A stretch of DNA of 31,203 nt from Coriobacteriaceae bacterium (GCA_019420325.1 JAHZHK010000013.1:1-31203); one strand, 5' to 3'; numbered from the stretch's first letter, positions 22,141 through 30,246 are shown. Notes: generated by a model not told the origin, from the sequence alone. Numbers and translations are program-made.

Positions 22141-22271
22141 GCCAAGGCCCCAAAGGTATCGGCGTCTCTTCGACAGCTGTGCCTGGTTGATTTGAATAAT
22201 ATTGAGAATTTCCGACGTAATGGCGTTTAGCATCGTTGATACCCAACGTTATAGAAATGCCGCTCTCGTCC

Positions 22272-22385
22272 CTACCTTCCCGGTGTCTGCGCAATCTCAA
22301 CCAGATCGATGAGGTCTTGGCGGGAATGGATGCCGAGCTTCTCGTAAACGTGGCGGATATGGGTGCGAACTGTGTTGAACGACAC
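22272..22385 (-). pseudogene. C-terminal helix-turn-helix remnant of a LuxR regulator
   Basis: On the minus strand the frame reads VSFNTVRTHIRHVYEKLGIH and SRQDLIDLVEIAQTPGR before a stop. NTVRTHxxHxYxKLGxHSRQ is the recognition helix and tail of LuxR/GerE domains. Everything upstream of the recognition helix is missing: at about 22380-22386 the sequence changes to a flavoprotein gene on the opposite strand. LuxR regulators commonly accompany flavoprotein genes in Coriobacteriia, so a regulator-enzyme pair has collapsed here. Confidence 0.85.
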
Positions 22386-22773
22386 GCTCGAGGAGCTGGC
22401 GGAGGGCCTCGGCTTGCCCGTCGACGCCTTCCTCGCCCAGGTCGAGCGCCACAACTCTTACTGCGGGACCGGACTCGACGACGAGTTCCACAAAGACAAG
22501 CGCTTCCTGCTGCCCGTGAAGCAACCCCCGTTCTACGGCATCAAGAACGAGCCGTACACGCTGTGCATCACCGGCGGCCTCAACACCGACATCCAGATGC
22601 ACGTGTGCGACGAGAACCAGGACCCCATCCCGGGCCTCTACGGCGTGGGCACCGTGGTGGGCGATATGTTCGGTGACATCTACAACTACCGTTGTCCCGG
22701 CATCAACCTGGGCGGTTGCTGCGACACGTTCGGGTACCTGCTCGGCAAGAACCTTGTGAACGGGGTCTGGTAA
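22381..22773 (+). pseudogene. C-terminal remnant of an FAD_binding_2 oxidoreductase
   Basis: About 130 codons. Seen: DTLEELAEGLGLPVDAFLAQ, then VERHNSYCGTGLDDEF, VKQPPFYGIKNEPYTLCITG, DENQDPIPGLYGVGTVVGDM and a family-type end (GYLLGKNLVNGVW). This is the capping-domain edge plus the C-terminal FAD-binding segment of the same family as the genes at 20136 and 28404. The Tat signal, Rossmann N-terminus and most of the protein are lost. GTG/ATG codons exist upstream but belong to the LuxR fragment on the other strand, so no functional product is expected. Confidence 0.85.
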
Positions 22774-22863
22774 GAGCCCGGCGCATCGCTTGTCCTGCGC
22801 CAGGTGTGAATACCGAGGGCGAGACGGTTTTGTGTGTGGCCTGCAATAACGACGCCTAATGAG

Positions 22864-22901
22864 GGGAGCTTGGATGCCCATGCGGCACCTGGGCTCCCTT
22901 T
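22864..22901 (+). terminator. Weak terminator-like hairpin
   Basis: GGGAGC (22864-22869) pairs with GCTCCC (22893-22898), followed by TTTGT. The loop is long but has secondary pairing (ATGCCCATGCGGCA). It probably ended the lost flavoprotein transcript. Confidence 0.35.
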
Positions 22902-22939
22902 GTCGTGCGGGGTGGGGGATGGACGTCTGGCCCCCGCTC

Positions 22940-22969
22940 TTGGCTTCATTGTAAATAGAGTGGTATACT
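22940..22969 (+). promoter_or_regulatory. Promoter of the HipBA-like pair
   Basis: An extended -10, TGGTATACT (TATACT at 22964-22969), with a weak -35 TTGGCT at 22940-22945, 18 bp apart. It is about 60 bp before the antitoxin start, the usual place for an autoregulated toxin-antitoxin promoter. Confidence 0.5.
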
Positions 22970-23028
22970 TCCGACTTATTCTAGTTTATGTTGCCAAAAA
23001 CCGACGCTAAGAACGCTGGGAAGATGTC

Positions 23029-23328
23029 ATGAAACGTCCTGTGCCTATGAGAACCAAGCTGTGCGCCCGCCGGATGGGGGAGTCCATCTCGGCTTGGAGG
23101 CGGATGCTGCGGGTCTCCTCCCAGGAGCTCGCCGACCGGGTGGGCGTCTCGCGCGAGACGATTTCCCGCCTCGAGAACGGCGACCCGTCGGTGTCGCTGG
23201 CGACGTTCGTCGGCGCGTGCGGGGCCCTCGGCATCCTCGACCGACTCGAAGACGCCGTGGACCCCTATGAAACCGACCTGGGCCGCGCACGTTCCGACCA
23301 GCTCCTGCCCCAGCGCGTGAGGAAGTGA
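23029..23328 (+). CDS. HipB-like XRE-family antitoxin
   Basis: A 99-residue DNA-binding protein. Seen: helix-turn-helix SSQELADRVGVSRETISRLE then NGDPSVSLATFVGACGALGI, the Cro/C1 (XRE) fold in the form typical of HipB. The stop is 4 bp before the HipA-like gene. ATG 23029 is preceded by GGGAAG; ATG 23047 is a possible alternative. In HipBA systems HipB binds HipA, neutralises it and represses the shared promoter, and this arrangement predicts the same here. Confidence 0.85.
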   Translation: MKRPVPMRTKLCARRMGESISAWRRMLRVSSQELADRVGVSRETISRLENGDPSVSLATFVGACGALGILDRLEDAVDPYETDLGRARSDQLLPQRVRK

Positions 23329-23332
23329 GACG

Positions 23333-24532
23333 ATGAAGCCAGTCGTTGACGTCTATTTGGGAGGAGGCCCGCGCCTTGTCGGTCGTGCGCGTTTCAGCAT
23401 GCGCCGAGGGCAGGTTTCCACGACGTTCGTCTATGACGACGCCTACCTTGCGTGGAGCGGGGCCTTTGCGATAGACCCGGCGCTTCCGCTCGTGCGAAGC
23501 GTCGGTTATACGGCGGGCCTTCCGGGTGCGTTCGCAGATGCGGCGCCCGACCGTTGGGGGCGCAGGCTCATCAGGCGCGGCGCGGCGCATTCCCTTGACG
23601 AGGTCGATTACCTGCTGGGCGTCGATGACCATACGCGCGAGGGGGCGTTGCGTTTCAAGGAGCCCGATGTCCCGGCGTTTTGTGCGGAGGGGGCGCGGGT
23701 TCCCCCTGTGGTGCAACTGCCGAGGCTGCTTTCGGCCTGCCGGACGGTGCTTACGGAGGAAGACGCCGCCGAGGAGGTGAAGTGCCTGCTTGAGGCGGGT
23801 TCGTCGACGCTGGGTGGGGCACGTCCCAAGGCGACCGTGGTCGACGGGGACGTGTTGTATGTCGCCAAGTTCCCCGCCCCGAGCGACGGGCATTCCGTAA
23901 TGGCATGGGAGAAGACCTCGCTCGATTTGGCATGCGCCTGTGGGTTGAAAACGCCCGACTCACGATTGGTCCGCATCGGCGAGGAGCCTGTGCTACTCGT
24001 GCGGCGCTTCGATCGCATGGGGGAGGGGCGCGTGCCTTATCTGAGCGCGATGTCGCTTCTCGGGGCTCATGACGGCGAGGGGCGCGACTATGTCGAAATC
24101 GGCGAAGCCCTCGCCACGTTCGTGCACGATCCGAGTCGCGATCTGCGGGAATTGTTCACCCGGATGGTATTCTCGGTCGCCGTGAACAACGTCGACGACC
24201 ATTTGCGCAACCATGGGTTCGTGCGCAGGGAGGACTGCTGGGAACTCTCCCCCTTGTTCGACGTCAACCCCAGCCCCGAGGTGGCGGCGGAGAGGGTCAC
24301 GGCGATTTACGGGGAGACGGGCACGGGCCAGGCGCGGGCCCTTTGCGAAGCCGCCCTATTCTTTGAGCTCCGCGCCGAAGAGGCCCGGCTTGCGGTGGGG
24401 AACGTGCTCAAGGTCACGGCCAGTTGGCGTGCGGTGGCGCGCCGTAACGGTTGCCCGGAATCGGAGCAGCGTAGGTTCGGTGCGGTGTTTGAACGGCGGG
24501 CCCAGGAGCTGCGGGACGCGTTCGGGCTGTAG
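23333..24532 (+). CDS. HipA-like serine/threonine kinase toxin
   Basis: A 399-residue protein. Seen: N-terminal subdomain with DAAPDRWGRRLIRR, Gly-rich ATP loop SSTLGGARPKATV near residue 158, catalytic region VNNVDDHLRNHGF near 285 (Asp and Asn of the DxxxxN motif), and the metal-binding LSPLFDVNP about 16 residues later. Known HipA kinases phosphorylate glutamyl-tRNA synthetase and cause growth arrest; relatives have other targets, so the target here is inferred. All key residues are present, so it looks active. It is co-transcribed with the HipB-like gene. Confidence 0.88.
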   Translation: MKPVVDVYLGGGPRLVGRARFSMRRGQVSTTFVYDDAYLAWSGAFAIDPALPLVRSVGYTAGLPGAFADAAPDRWGRRLIRRGAAHSLDEVDYLLGVDDHTREGALRFKEPDVPAFCAEGARVPPVVQLPRLLSACRTVLTEEDAAEEVKCLLEAGSSTLGGARPKATVVDGDVLYVAKFPAPSDGHSVMAWEKTSLDLACACGLKTPDSRLVRIGEEPVLLVRRFDRMGEGRVPYLSAMSLLGAHDGEGRDYVEIGEALATFVHDPSRDLRELFTRMVFSVAVNNVDDHLRNHGFVRREDCWELSPLFDVNPSPEVAAERVTAIYGETGTGQARALCEAALFFELRAEEARLAVGNVLKVTASWRAVARRNGCPESEQRRFGAVFERRAQELRDAFGL

Positions 24533-24571
24533 GACGCCGCCTGCCCGCCTGCTCTCCGACCTCGGCTGAGG

Positions 24572-24577
24572 TACAAT
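24572..24577 (+). promoter_or_regulatory. Possible -10 element of the LysR gene
   Basis: TACAAT at 24572-24577, about 60 bp before the TTG start at 24637. No clear -35 is seen. Transcription from here would start near 24584, which argues against GTG 24583 as the start codon. Confidence 0.35.
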
Positions 24578-24636
24578 CCCCTGTGTTGCCTCGGGGGAGG
24601 TGGCGTGTTTGTCCAGACGACGAGGGGGCACCCGGC

Positions 24637-25536
24637 TTGAACACCGAATACCTGCGCTATTTCGAGCTCGCGTACATGGAGGGCAACTTTTCGGCCGCGG
24701 CCCGTCGCGTGCCCGTGTCTCCGCAGGGCCTCACCAAGGCAATCCATACGCTCGAGAAGGATCTGGGCGTGACCCTCTTCAACATCGACGATGCGACCGG
24801 GTCTCCCGTTCCCACTGATTACGCCCACGAGCTGTTCCAATATGCCCAGGTATTTGACTCAAACACACACCTGCTGCAGTCCGCGTTCAATGCCATTCGC
24901 GGTGGCCAGCGCTCCACCATACGTCTTGCGTGCTCGTTGGGCGTGCTCGGCACGTTCGGGCCGGAGTTTTTCGAGCGCTTCCGTGAGCGGCACCCCAACG
25001 TCGACTTCGAGCATTGGGAGGCGTCGGACGAGTCGGTCGTGCGCAACCTGCAAAAGGGAGAGTGTGGCCTGGCGTTGCTCGTGGGCCGGGTGCCCGAGGG
25101 CATGCAGACGCGCGAGCTCTATCGGTGCCGCCAGTACTTTTGGGTCAACGAGGGGAGCCCGCTGGCCGAGTGCGAATCGCTGGGCCTTGCCGACATCGCG
25201 GGCTGCGACGTGGCGATTCCCGGTACGGGCTTCGATTGCTACCGCAGGCTTGTGGAAGGCGCGGAGAAAGCGGGCGTGAGCCTGGGTCATGTGTACCAGA
25301 TGAGCGAGATATTCCAGCTCTACGAGTTCGCGGCAAGTGGCCGAGGCTTGGGCTTTTCGGTGGAACACCTGGTAAACCTGCCTATCTTCTCCCGCGATCA
25401 CCGTGCGGTGCCAGTTGTGCTCGAAGGCGCCCAGTGGCGTTTTTCAATCGTCTGTCTCGACACCCATGCGCTCGACGACGCCGAGCAGGCGTTTTGGGCG
25501 TATTGCCAGGCGAGTGCGAAGGGATTGGGGGAGTAG
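24637..25536 (+). CDS. LysR-family transcriptional regulator
   Basis: A 299-residue regulator. Seen: N-terminal helix-turn-helix in NTEYLRYFELAYMEGNFSAA, then ARRVPVSPQGLTKAIHTLEK and DLGVTLF, followed by an effector domain with IRLACSLGVLGTFGPEFFE. The start is the uncommon TTG at 24637, chosen because it gives the normal LysR N-terminus and has GAGGGGG at good distance; no ATG is available in the right place. No divergent partner gene is adjacent, because the HipA-like gene is upstream in the same direction, so the target is unknown. Confidence 0.85.
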   Translation: MNTEYLRYFELAYMEGNFSAAARRVPVSPQGLTKAIHTLEKDLGVTLFNIDDATGSPVPTDYAHELFQYAQVFDSNTHLLQSAFNAIRGGQRSTIRLACSLGVLGTFGPEFFERFRERHPNVDFEHWEASDESVVRNLQKGECGLALLVGRVPEGMQTRELYRCRQYFWVNEGSPLAECESLGLADIAGCDVAIPGTGFDCYRRLVEGAEKAGVSLGHVYQMSEIFQLYEFAASGRGLGFSVEHLVNLPIFSRDHRAVPVVLEGAQWRFSIVCLDTHALDDAEQAFWAYCQASAKGLGE

Positions 25537-25575
25537 CGAAGTTGCGGGCAGTCGGCACTGGCCTACGGATGGCTT

Positions 25576-25633
25576 GAGGCCGCGGGTGGAGAGCGGGCCT
25601 GCGAGTTGCGTGAGGCCGAAGGCGGGGAGCGGG
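25576..25633. repeat. Two imperfect 22-bp units, 36 bp apart
   Basis: GAGGCCGCGGGTGGAGAGCG (from 25576) and GAGGCCGAAGGCGGGGAGCG (from 25612) match at most positions. They lie in the 283-bp gap between the LysR gene and the secreted-protein gene, which otherwise shows no gene. Confidence 0.55.
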
Positions 25634-25819
25634 AACCGAGACGGCCTGGAGCGCGAGCGCTGCCGGGCTATATGGCCGCACGTCCCGCTTGGTGGCTTTC
25701 AGGTGGGCCGCATGTCCCAAAGTTGCTGGCAGGTCTTTTGTGTGGGCGCGTCGTCGGGTAGATTGGTCATGGAGGCCGCATATGACGCCTTCTGACCGCG
25801 CCCAACGATGGGAGAGACC

Positions 25820-27205
25820 ATGGCTACGCCGACAACGCAGCAAGCTCAGATACTTGCACCCACGCACGATACCTATGCCCCGTCCGGTTTGATTGCCCGC
25901 GCTGGCGGCACGCGTGCGGTTCTTTCGCTTGCCCTGGCAGCCCTCATTGGTTGCGGGGCGCTTGCCTGCGGCGTTTCGCCTCAAGCGGCCCGCGCCGACG
26001 CCGCCTCGCCGGCCACCTATGCGACCGCCACTGCGGGCGAGTTTGCTGTTGGCGGCAGCGGATACACCGCTTCGGAGACTTCCGCTGCTAGTGTCAGTCT
26101 CAACAAGGATTATTTCACCCTCGAAGCGGGACAAGTTCGCACGCTCAAGGCCGAGCGCTACGTGGCTCCCGATTCCGGCATACCTGCTACATCGCTCGTT
26201 TGGGCCTCGTCGGACGAGACCGTGGTGCTCGTGGACGACGAGGGTCGGGTCCACGGCATCGGTATGGGCGGCGCGACTGTCACGGCGTCCCTTGTCACGG
26301 ACGCCGGATCGGTTGTGGCGACGTGTGACTGCTATGTCACGGTCGTCAACGAGCTCACCGTTATCCACGACACAAGCGAGATGGACAAGCTGCAGAGTCC
26401 GCACAGTTACTTCAATGACACGCGCGACGTGTGGGCCTTCGAGCACCCGGACGCCTTGTCCGTCACGCTGACGTTTGACGAGCGCAGCTCCGTTGAGGAG
26501 GAGTTCGACCTCATTGAGGTGGGCGACGCCTCCGGCAAAGTTGTCGCCACCTACACCGGCACCGAGATGGCCGGCCAGACCCTGCGGGTTGAGGGCACTG
26601 GGGTGCGAATTCGCCTGGTTGCCGACGGAAGCAACAACGACTGGGGCTTTGCGCTGAGCGCCCTCACCGTTGAGTACGCGCCGGGTTCTCCTGCCGTGCA
26701 GCCCGGCACCACCCAGGCCCCCGCTCCCACCCCTGCGCCTGCCCCGACCCCGGACCCCGCGCCCTCTGGCGGTGCGCCCATGGACAGCTACGCGTTCTAC
26801 ATGCCTGACGTGTATGGCTGGGATGTCTATGGCGCCCAGGAATACCTTGAGTCGCTCGGCATGACTGTGCAGGTAGACTGGCAGGCCGACGAGTGGGTGG
26901 GTTACGGTGTCGTGTTCTACCAGAGCATCATGGAAGGCACGCTCGTGAACCCCGGCGACTACGTGCGCATCGTCGCCGGTACCGGCCAGCCCCAGACATG
27001 GCTGCCCGACGTGCAGGGAATGAACTACGAAGATGCCATCCTGACGCTCTATGACGCCGGTTACACCAACGTGCGTTGCGTCTTCACCCCGCCTGAGAAC
27101 CCCTACGACGCCGGTATCGTGTGGTACATGGATCCCGGCGCCTACTCGCCCGCCTACACCGACATGCTCATTGAGCTGTACGTCTACGATACGGTCAACG
27201 GATAG
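25820..27205 (+). CDS. Secreted or lipid-anchored Ig-like/CUB-like/double-PASTA protein
   Basis: A 461-residue exported protein. Seen: long N-region, hydrophobic core AVLSLALAALIG (33-44) followed by Cys45, so LIGC is a good lipobox; a second possible cut is after ARA near residue 58. Residues about 92-170 form a BIG2 bacterial Ig-like domain (SLVWASSDETVVLVDDEGRV, then GGATVTA). Residues about 177-285 look CUB-like (YFNDTRDVWAF, FDLIEVGDASGKV, GVRIRLVADGSNNDWGFAL). A Pro/Ala/Thr linker follows (about 289-317), then two PASTA domains (MPDVYGWDVYGAQEYLESLG; LPDVQGMNYEDAILTLYDAG). PASTA domains bind peptidoglycan fragments in kinases and penicillin-binding proteins. ATG 25820 follows GGAGAG; ATG 25808 has none. 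A cell-wall or adhesion role is inferred. Confidence 0.85.
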   Translation: MATPTTQQAQILAPTHDTYAPSGLIARAGGTRAVLSLALAALIGCGALACGVSPQAARADAASPATYATATAGEFAVGGSGYTASETSAASVSLNKDYFTLEAGQVRTLKAERYVAPDSGIPATSLVWASSDETVVLVDDEGRVHGIGMGGATVTASLVTDAGSVVATCDCYVTVVNELTVIHDTSEMDKLQSPHSYFNDTRDVWAFEHPDALSVTLTFDERSSVEEEFDLIEVGDASGKVVATYTGTEMAGQTLRVEGTGVRIRLVADGSNNDWGFALSALTVEYAPGSPAVQPGTTQAPAPTPAPAPTPDPAPSGGAPMDSYAFYMPDVYGWDVYGAQEYLESLGMTVQVDWQADEWVGYGVVFYQSIMEGTLVNPGDYVRIVAGTGQPQTWLPDVQGMNYEDAILTLYDAGYTNVRCVFTPPENPYDAGIVWYMDPGAYSPAYTDMLIELYVYDTVNG

Positions 27206-27250
27206 GGCGCGCGCATAAAACCTGCCGTAAACAGGTGAAATGCTATGAAG

Positions 27251-27283
27251 GAGGGGCGGGTGCCTTATGGGTGCCCGCCCCTC
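27251..27283. terminator. GC-rich hairpin between converging genes
   Basis: GAGGGGCGGG (27251-27260) pairs perfectly with CCCGCCCCTC (27274-27283), with further pairing inside the loop. T content after it is low. It lies between the converging secreted-protein and LysR genes and likely serves both. Confidence 0.6.
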
Positions 27284-27340
27284 GCTTGTGTCCGTGGTGG
27301 ACGCGCGCCGTTGTCAAACCAAGGTCTGTCGCTCCCGGTG

Positions 27341-28231
27341 CTATCGGCTTTCTTTATAGACTTCGGTCGCACAGGAAATGAAATCGGCTGTCTTCTCGCT
27401 CGTGTCGCGTGTGTTCCAGAACACGCCGTACTCAATGGGGGCAAAGCCCATGAGCGGGCGCGCGATGAGCCCCGGGCGTTTTGGGCAGGCAAAATCCGGC
27501 ATAACGGCAAGCCCCATGCCTGCCTCGATCATCACGGCGCTGATTAGCGCCGATCCGCTGTAATACGCCACCGTGTCGGGCATGTCGCATGAAATCTGGT
27601 TTTGCACGTCGGCCATTATGGGCGGGCAGACCTCGTCTTCCAGGAAGATGAGGCGCTCTCCGTGCAGGTCGTTGAGATACAGAGGATCGTTTGAGGTGGC
27701 GATGGGGTGCCCGACGGGCAGTATGCAGGAGAATCGTCCCTGTGTGAGCTGTTTGAATGAGAGCCTGGGCACAGAGCCCCTTGTATTGTTGGCGCCGAGA
27801 AAAACGTCAAATTTACCTTGCCCGAGTGCAGCGAGCTTGTTGATCGGGTTGCCATGCGAGATGTATAGATGAACGCTGGGCTGTGACGTGCGGTAACGTG
27901 CAAGGAGCCTCGTCATATAGTCGATGTCCATGTTGGTGCTGCATGCGACGCGCATGGTGCTCTCAAAAGCGCGAGCATGTTCTTTGACCTGCACTTTTGC
28001 CTGGTCGATGCGTGAGACGATGTCCATGCAGTCTCGAAGAAAGACTCTGCCTGCGGCAGTGAGCTCGACTTTGTGGGTGTTCCGGTCAAATAGGCGAGCC
28101 CCCAAATCGCGTTCAAGGTTTTCAATCTGCTGGGTAACGGCGGGTTGGGTGATGTGGAGCGCCCGGGCTGTCGCCGCGTAGTTGAGCGTCTGGGCCAGGT
28201 TGACGAATGTTCTGAGTTGCTGGGTGTCCAT
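27341..28231 (-). CDS. LysR-family regulator divergent from the flavoprotein gene
   Basis: A 296-residue regulator. Seen: MDTQQLRTFVNLAQTLNYAA, then TARALHITQPAVTQQIENLE and RDLGARLFDR, a textbook LysR helix-turn-helix; the effector domain includes ISHGNPINKLAALGQGKFDV and LISAVMIEAGMGLAVMPDF. ATG 28231 gives the standard N-terminus and has AAAGG upstream; the frame stays open further, but that part carries no family features. It is transcribed away from the flavoprotein gene at 28404, with a LysR box in between. The simplest reading is that it controls that gene in response to its substrate. Confidence 0.92.
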   Translation of the reverse strand: MDTQQLRTFVNLAQTLNYAATARALHITQPAVTQQIENLERDLGARLFDRNTHKVELTAAGRVFLRDCMDIVSRIDQAKVQVKEHARAFESTMRVACSTNMDIDYMTRLLARYRTSQPSVHLYISHGNPINKLAALGQGKFDVFLGANNTRGSVPRLSFKQLTQGRFSCILPVGHPIATSNDPLYLNDLHGERLIFLEDEVCPPIMADVQNQISCDMPDTVAYYSGSALISAVMIEAGMGLAVMPDFACPKRPGLIARPLMGFAPIEYGVFWNTRDTSEKTADFISCATEVYKESR

Positions 28232-28285
28232 GTCACCCGTACCTTTCAGGGAGAGCGTCGTTGTCGCGGCGCTGCCAACCGTGTG

Positions 28286-28309
28286 ATAAGCATTGCTTAT
28301 TACTGATAA
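28286..28309. promoter_or_regulatory. LysR box between the LysR and flavoprotein genes
   Basis: ATAAGCATTGCTTAT (28286-28300) is a perfect 15-bp palindrome that fits T-N11-A (T28287, A28299). An overlapping second T-N11-A half, TTAT-N5-ATAA, runs 28297-28309. Both lie in the 172-bp divergent region, as expected for a LysR recognition and activation site. Confidence 0.7.
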
Positions 28310-28403
28310 CATTTCGCGAATTCCCTTTCAAGGCTATAGACCGTAAGGTGGCCAGTGACATGGCAGCGTGTCTGCCTAAATCGTTTGAAGGGGAGATGCA
28401 ATC

Positions 28404-30083
28404 ATGGCTCAGGGTATTGAAAACACTGCCGTCGCTTTGCAGGCCACGCGTAGGGAGGCCGTCGTTGGGGCCGCACTCGCCGGTTCGGCTGCTGTATTGA
28501 CGGCGTTTGCCACGCCTCGTGCGGCTCGTGCCGATGAGGACGTCGACGTCGTCTGGGGTGCAGCTCCTCAGCCGGTCGATACTTTTGACTTTGCTGAGAC
28601 GATTGACTGCGACCTTGTCGTAGTGGGTGCCGGCACGGCTGGTATGCCGTGTGCCATTTCGGCAGCTCAGGCGGGCCTGAAGGTGGTTGTGCTTGAAAAG
28701 CAAGCGTGTGGCTTTGGCATGCGCAACTACATCGGTGCGGTGGGGACGTCCACCCAGCAGGCTGCCGGTGTGGATATCGATGTGAAGGAAATCACGTGCG
28801 AGCTCTTGCGTTACTCGTCTTATCGCGCCAACGCGAGTCTCGTGCGCCTGTGGGCCGAGCGTAGCGGCGAGGCCATCGACTGGTATACGAACCTTATCTC
28901 TGAAGGCGGAATGAACGCATGGCTCGAGACGGACATCAATGACGAGCCTGACTCGCAGTTCAAGGAGTGGTCTACGTGCCATATGTATTATAACCTCGAC
29001 GATGCCTCTCTTACGGAGACCTCGATCATGGCCGCCAAGATGGAAGAGCTTGGCTGCGACGTGCGCTATGAGACCCCGATGGTGCAGCTTATCCAGGAGG
29101 ACGGCGCGGTGACGGGCGTGGTGGCCCAGGACGCGGATGGCAACTATATTCGCGTGCAAGCCGCCAAGGGAGTGGCGCTGGCCACGGGAGGCTATGCGGC
29201 CAACTTCGATATGATGCATGCCCTGAATGAAAAGGACTGCCTGGGCAACGTCATGGTGTATTGTGATCCGGGCGCTACGGGCGACGGCGTGCGTGCGGCG
29301 CACTTTGCCGGCGGCCAGATGGACTTGGCCCATACGGCCATGTACTTCCAGCGTGGCTGCACTATGCCGGGCAGCGCCGGCGGAGACTGGTCTACGCCCG
29401 GCCTGTGGTGGATGGGCTCACAGCCGTTCCTCAGGGTGAACACCAAGGGCGAGCGCTATGCAAACGAGTCCTTGCCCTACGACTACGATCTGCATCAGGC
29501 GGCAGGCCAGCCCAACCACGTGTTCATCCAGGTGTTCGATGCCAATTGGCAGGATGACGTCACCGCATTCCACACCATCGGTTGTTCGCGCATTGTGCCG
29601 GCCGATAAGATTTCTCAGGGTTATGAGGGCGTGAAGTGGACGTTTGAGAAGGTCGCGAAGGCCTGCTTCGAACCGGCTCTTGAAGCCGGCCAGCTTGTTC
29701 AGGCTGACACGATTGAGGAACTTGCCGAGAAGATGGGCTTGAATCCCGAGACGCTTTCGGCCACTGTCGCGCGATACAACGAGCTGTGCGAGAAGGGCGA
29801 GGACGTGGATTTCTACAAGGAGTCCTATCGCATGCGCCCTGTTGTCCAGCCTCCGTTCTATGCGGTTACCGTCGGCGGCCAGCTTCTGTGCACGATGGAC
29901 GGCATGCAGATCGACACGGAGTTCCATGTGCTCGATGCTGCCGGTGACCCCATTCCCGGACTGTATGCCCTTGGCAACGATTCCGGTTCGTACTTCGCCG
30001 ACTGCTACCCGGAGCTTATCGTGGGCGCCGCGGCGGGTCGTTCGGTGACGTTTGGCTACCTGCTCGGTCAGAACCTTGCCTAA
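28404..30083 (+). CDS. Exported FAD_binding_2 oxidoreductase (fumarate reductase-like), LysR-linked
   Basis: A 559-residue flavoprotein. Seen: twin-arginine type signal ATRREAVVGAALAGSAAVLT ending near ARA (about residue 42), FAD motif CDLVVVGAGTAGMPCAISAA, the substrate-domain motif NTKGERYANESLPYDY, which resembles the GxRFxNE region of fumarate reductases, and the C-terminal DAAGDPIPGLYALGNDSGSY. No haem or FMN domain is present, so electrons must come from a partner. GGGGAG precedes ATG 28404. It shares a regulatory region with the LysR gene and ends in a good terminator. It probably reduces an organic acceptor at the cell surface; the acceptor cannot be read from the sequence. Confidence 0.9.
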   Translation: MAQGIENTAVALQATRREAVVGAALAGSAAVLTAFATPRAARADEDVDVVWGAAPQPVDTFDFAETIDCDLVVVGAGTAGMPCAISAAQAGLKVVVLEKQACGFGMRNYIGAVGTSTQQAAGVDIDVKEITCELLRYSSYRANASLVRLWAERSGEAIDWYTNLISEGGMNAWLETDINDEPDSQFKEWSTCHMYYNLDDASLTETSIMAAKMEELGCDVRYETPMVQLIQEDGAVTGVVAQDADGNYIRVQAAKGVALATGGYAANFDMMHALNEKDCLGNVMVYCDPGATGDGVRAAHFAGGQMDLAHTAMYFQRGCTMPGSAGGDWSTPGLWWMGSQPFLRVNTKGERYANESLPYDYDLHQAAGQPNHVFIQVFDANWQDDVTAFHTIGCSRIVPADKISQGYEGVKWTFEKVAKACFEPALEAGQLVQADTIEELAEKMGLNPETLSATVARYNELCEKGEDVDFYKESYRMRPVVQPPFYAVTVGGQLLCTMDGMQIDTEFHVLDAAGDPIPGLYALGNDSGSYFADCYPELIVGAAAGRSVTFGYLLGQNLA

Positions 30084-30136
30084 GTTGATGCTTGGGAATA
30101 GCTTGTTTTTGAGCAATCGGTAAAAGTGGGAGAAAG

Positions 30137-30173
30137 GCGGGCCAGAACTCTCTTCGGGATTCTGGCCCGCTTT
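30137..30173 (+). terminator. Rho-independent terminator of the flavoprotein gene
   Basis: GCGGGCCAGAA (30137-30147) pairs perfectly with TTCTGGCCCGC (30160-30170), followed by TTTGTGTG. Confidence 0.85.
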
Positions 30174-30190
30174 GTGTGGGCGCTTGCGAT

Positions 30191-30227
30191 GGCCGTCGAC
30201 TAACGTATACCATCTTTGTAGTCGGCC
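30191..30227. promoter_or_regulatory. Inverted repeat upstream of the LysR relic
   Basis: GGCCGTCGACTA (30191-30202) and TAGTCGGCC (30219-30227) are complementary apart from two bulged bases. They flank ACGTATACCATC, which could be a -10. It may be the old operator of the broken regulator. Confidence 0.3.
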
Positions 30228-30246
30228 GATTGGAAGTGGTGTCGCG

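Larger units (their letters stand above)
21729..22271. other. Long gene-poor interval upstream of the flavoprotein gene
   Basis: Over 500 bp without a recognisable gene. A plus-strand open frame at 21884-22195 has no family features and no clear ribosome binding site. The interval holds the candidate promoter of the leftward flavoprotein gene, a 39-bp tandem repeat, and AT-richer DNA near 22190-22260. It probably once carried the rest of the LuxR gene's neighbourhood. Confidence 0.5.

Noticed and set aside
25382..26446. 354-codon minus-strand frame across the secreted-protein gene start
   Set aside because: Arg/Pro/His-rich shadow with no family features; the plus-strand reading gives clear domains.
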